Shown here in pieces: positions 61,458 to 64,000 of a stretch of 64,000 bases of DNA. The stretch is from DATBDN01 sp963715995. GTDB lineage: Bacteria; Actinomycetota; Thermoleophilia; Solirubrobacterales; Thermoleophilaceae. Numbering within the stretch: the first letter of the stretch is position 1; every line of letters begins with the position of its first letter. The position numbers were made by a program, and so were the translations under genes. The notes below the pieces were generated by a model. The model had not been told where the DNA came from. It was given only the letters and a program-made list of their open reading frames with translations, and did not search any database. The stretch is taken from contig OY970283.1 in NCBI GenBank assembly GCA_963715995.1, positions 2,356,001 through 2,420,000 on the forward strand, read 5' to 3'.

Positions 61458-62342
61458 TCAGGCGACGCGCTGGCGGCGCAGCTCGTCGGGCAGCCGCAGC
61501 TCGGGGTCGACCGCGACCTCGCCGGCCAGCGCCGCGCGCACGGTCAGGTAGTCCACCGTCGCGGCCACTTCGTGCACGCGCACGATCGCGGCACCGGCGT
61601 CGACCCCCGCCCCGACAGCCGCAAGCGTGCCCGCGGAGCGCTCGCGCGGGGCGCGCTCGGTCAACGCGCCGACGAAGTCCTTGCGCGAGACGGCGAGCAG
61701 GATCGGCAGGTCCAGTTCGGCGAGCTGGTCGAGCCGGCGGAGCACCTCGATCGTCTGCGCCGGAGTCTTGGCGAAGTCCGGTCCCGGGTCCACGACGATG
61801 CGCTCCTTCTCCACGCCGCACTCCAGCGCGAGCCCGACACGCTCGCGGACGAACTCGACCACGTCGGCCGTCACATCGTCGTAGTCGGGGAACGCCTTCA
61901 CCTTGGGCTCGGCGCGCGTGTGCATGACAACGAGCGCCGCGTTGGCATCGGCCGCGGCGACGGCGAGGTCGGGATCGCGCAGACCGCTTACGTCGTTGAT
62001 CATCACCGCGCCGGCCGCGAGTGCCGCGCGCGCCACGGATGGCTTCCACGTGTCGACGGAGACGAGCACGCCCTGCCCGGCCAGGCGCTCGACCAGCGGC
62101 ACCACGCGCTCGGCCTCCTCGTCTGCGCTGGTGGCGGGCACGCCGGTCACGCCCGACTCGCCGCCAACGTCGATCAGATGAGCGCCCTCGGCCAGCAGCC
62201 GCTGCGCGCGCTCCACCTGCGCGTCGAGCGAGGAGACCTCGCTGCCGTCCGAGAACGACTCGGGGCTCGCGTTCACGATCCCCATCACCAGCGGGAGCCC
62301 GTGCTCCAGCGTCCACTCGCGATTGCCCAGGCGCAGGATCAT
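61458..62342 (-). CDS. folP: Dihydropteroate synthase
   Basis: Joins p-aminobenzoate and the pterin pyrophosphate in folate synthesis. The 294-residue barrel shows VMGIVNASPESFSDGSEV, LIDVGGESGV, SVDTWKPSVARAAL with MINDVSGL, VVDPGPDFAKTPAQT, LLAVSRKDFVG and a final IVRVHEVAAT. Some motifs deviate (NASPESFSDG for NxTPDSFSDGG, DFAKT for GFGKT), so a folP paralog is possible. The ATG overlaps the glpD stop by 4 bp. Confidence 0.88.
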   Translation of the reverse strand: MILRLGNREWTLEHGLPLVMGIVNASPESFSDGSEVSSLDAQVERAQRLLAEGAHLIDVGGESGVTGVPATSADEEAERVVPLVERLAGQGVLVSVDTWKPSVARAALAAGAVMINDVSGLRDPDLAVAAADANAALVVMHTRAEPKVKAFPDYDDVTADVVEFVRERVGLALECGVEKERIVVDPGPDFAKTPAQTIEVLRRLDQLAELDLPILLAVSRKDFVGALTERAPRERSAGTLAAVGAGVDAGAAIVRVHEVAATVDYLTVRAALAGEVAVDPELRLPDELRRQRVA

Positions 62343-63988
62343 CCGGCGACGGCGCCGGTGAGGACGATGCCCTCGGCCGCCGCCTCGTCGCGCCATGCGG
62401 ACAGCTCAGATTCGGCCCGGCGCTCGTCCCAGCCGAGCTCCCCGCCCAGCACCGCGGCCACGCGCCGCATCGTCTCGTCCTCGCAGACCGTGGGCGCCGC
62501 CAGCAGCCCCAGACGTGTGCGGCGCAGGAACACGTCGCCGAGCGACTGCGCCTGCTCGAAGCGCGCCGCCACCACGACGTCGGCCATCAGGTCGGGCAGG
62601 TCGGGCACGATCCGCTCGCGCAACTCCGGGCGCTCCTCGGCCAGCGCCAGCACCTCGTTCGCGAAGTACCCGTACCGGTGCACGAGCAGCGCGCGCGACT
62701 CGGCGTCGATCCCCTCGACCTCCGGCAGCTCCTCGACCGTCGTCGACATGCCGAGCGGGATCTCGTGTGTCCGGCACGGCGCATCACGCCCGTCGCGCTC
62801 CACAATCCGGTCGACCACGTGCTTGGCCATGCGCCTGAACGTGGTCAGCTTGCCGCCGGTGATCGTGAGCATTCCCGACGAGGTCTCATACAGCTCGGCA
62901 CGACGGGAGATGTCGACCGACTTCTTCGGGTCGCCTGTCGAGATGAGCGGCCGCACGCCCGCGTAGGCGCCGGTCAGGTCACCGTTGCCGATCTCGGTCC
63001 CGAAGAACGCGTTGACGGCGCCGAGCAGGTAGTCCACGTCGTCCATGGACGGAGGGATGTGGTCGAGCCCGCCCTCGTAGTCCACGTCGGTCGTTCCGAT
63101 CAGCGTGCGGCCAAGCCACGGCAGGACGAAGATCGTGCGCCCCTTGCCGGCGGGAGCGATCGCGCCGCCCCCGGCAAGCGGCAGCAGCTCGTGCGCCACG
63201 GTCACGTGCGTGCCGCGGCTCGGCCGGATGCGGGGGACCTCCTCGGCCGCGTAGAACTCCTCCGGGCTGATCCGGTCCGCCCACACGCCGGTGGCGTTCA
63301 CCACCGTGTCGGCGCCGATCTCGATCTGCTCGCCGGACAGCGTGTCCGTGCAGCGCACGCCACGCGCGTAACCGTCGTCGTCGTGGATCAGCTCGCTCAC
63401 CTCGAGCCGGTTGGCCACGACAGCACCGAAGCGCTCGGCCTCGCCAAGGACCGTCAGCACCAGGCGGGTGTCGTCGGTCTGGCAGTCGTAGAAGAGGTAG
63501 CCGGCGGTCGGCTCGCGGCCTGCAAGCGCCGGGACGATCTTCAGCACCTCGTCGCCCTCGATGATGCGGTGGCGATCCGGGTTCCATTCGAGCTGCGAGC
63601 CGCGGCGCAGCTCGCGCGCCATCCGGTCGTAGAGGTGCAGGCCGGTGCCGAGCACACGGTCCGGGCGCTTGCCGCCGAACGAGGGCACCACCAACGGCAG
63701 CGGCCTGACCAGGTGCGGCGCGAGCGATGTCAGCAGGCCGCGCTCGAGCAGCGCCTCGCGCACCAGACCGAGGTCGAAGTTCTGGAGGTAGCGGAGGCCA
63801 CCGTGCACGAGCTTCGACGAGCGGCTCGAGGTGCCCGCCGCGAAGTCGCGCCGTTCGACCAGCGCGACGCTGTAGCCGCGCGAGGCCGCGTCGAGCGCGA
63901 CGCCGGCGCCGGTGATGCCGCCGCCGATCACCACAACGTCGAAGCGGTCCTCGTGAAGGGCCGCGATGGCCGCGTCGCGGGCGATCAC
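62339..63988 (-). CDS. glpD: FAD-dependent glycerol-3-phosphate dehydrogenase
   Basis: Oxidises glycerol-3-phosphate to DHAP, feeding electrons to quinones. The 549-residue protein has the FAD-binding DVVVIGGGITGAGVALDAAS (17-36), the signature SSRSSKLVHGGLRYLQNF, FVLPWLGRTLIGTTDVDYEG and the C-terminal DAO_C domain (after about 395). The start is a GTG at 63988; upstream DNA is cut off at the window edge, so an earlier start cannot be excluded. Confidence 0.95.
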   Translation of the reverse strand: MIARDAAIAALHEDRFDVVVIGGGITGAGVALDAASRGYSVALVERRDFAAGTSSRSSKLVHGGLRYLQNFDLGLVREALLERGLLTSLAPHLVRPLPLVVPSFGGKRPDRVLGTGLHLYDRMARELRRGSQLEWNPDRHRIIEGDEVLKIVPALAGREPTAGYLFYDCQTDDTRLVLTVLGEAERFGAVVANRLEVSELIHDDDGYARGVRCTDTLSGEQIEIGADTVVNATGVWADRISPEEFYAAEEVPRIRPSRGTHVTVAHELLPLAGGGAIAPAGKGRTIFVLPWLGRTLIGTTDVDYEGGLDHIPPSMDDVDYLLGAVNAFFGTEIGNGDLTGAYAGVRPLISTGDPKKSVDISRRAELYETSSGMLTITGGKLTTFRRMAKHVVDRIVERDGRDAPCRTHEIPLGMSTTVEELPEVEGIDAESRALLVHRYGYFANEVLALAEERPELRERIVPDLPDLMADVVVAARFEQAQSLGDVFLRRTRLGLLAAPTVCEDETMRRVAAVLGGELGWDERRAESELSAWRDEAAAEGIVLTGAVAG

Positions 63989-64000
63989 GGCAGGAACGTT

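Overview
The window is very GC-rich, densely packed bacterial DNA of about 64 kb, and almost every gene has a clear bacterial family. A mraZ-headed division and cell-wall cluster, an actinobacterial-style gene order, a split glycine dehydrogenase, ACT-domain TyrA and many 4-bp ATGA/GTGA overlaps point to a deep-branching actinobacterium. A Thermoleophilia/Solirubrobacterales-like organism is the best guess, by inference only; no rRNA or tRNA gene is present to test it.

Layout. 0-7.2 kb (minus strand) holds cmk-der-metK-priA-def-fmt-rsmB. priA and metK are riddled with single-base indels that look like uncorrected long-read errors. 7.2-9.7 kb is an accessory insert between cmk and aroA: a small membrane ORF, a toxin-antitoxin pair and a secreted subtilase. 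9.7-15.8 kb is an aromatic/histidine operon (membrane protein, rluB, aroH, hisC, aroF, tyrA, aroA). Between hisC and aroF lies an 11-codon leader peptide containing Trp, Tyr, Trp and Phe, part of which is exactly complementary to the aroF translation start. 15.9-20 kb holds rlmN, an EamA exporter, a polysaccharide deacetylase and scpBA. 20.0-20.9 kb is an AbiEi/DUF559-type nuclease-like gene framed by two related long palindromes. 21-27.4 kb has trpS, an M24 peptidase and gcvPB-gcvPA-gcvH-gcvT. vapBC follows at 27.5-28.2 kb.

28.4-45.2 kb is the division/cell-wall cluster, transcribed on the minus strand from mraZ to ftsZ: mraZ, rsmH, ftsL, ftsI, murE, murF, mraY, murD, ftsW, murG, pilT, murC, murB, ftsQ, ftsZ. 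It makes lipid II precursors and the septal machinery. mraZ has a promoter whose spacer carries 10-bp-phased MraZ boxes, and ftsZ has its own strong promoter. pilT inside this cluster, and Thr/Pro-rich tails on FtsQ and FtsL, are unusual.

45.2-46 kb is a gene-free nest of inverted repeats that recurs at 57.2-57.6 kb. 46-48.8 kb encodes the Tad pilus motor and platform (tadA, tadB, tadC). A CpaB-like protein sits separately at 57.6 kb behind a two-component system. 48.9-57.2 kb holds a fatty-acid desaturase with a divergent PucR-type regulator, a secreted protein with a two-component system, a MarR regulator, an alpha/beta hydrolase, rpiA, an SDR enzyme and a peroxiredoxin. 59.8-64 kb holds an unknown gene, a Rho-like protein lacking key ATPase residues, folP and glpD.

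Frame breaks in cmk, murE, rsmH, tadA, the SDR gene and the rho-like gene are each repaired by a single base. They are read here as sequence errors unless noted.
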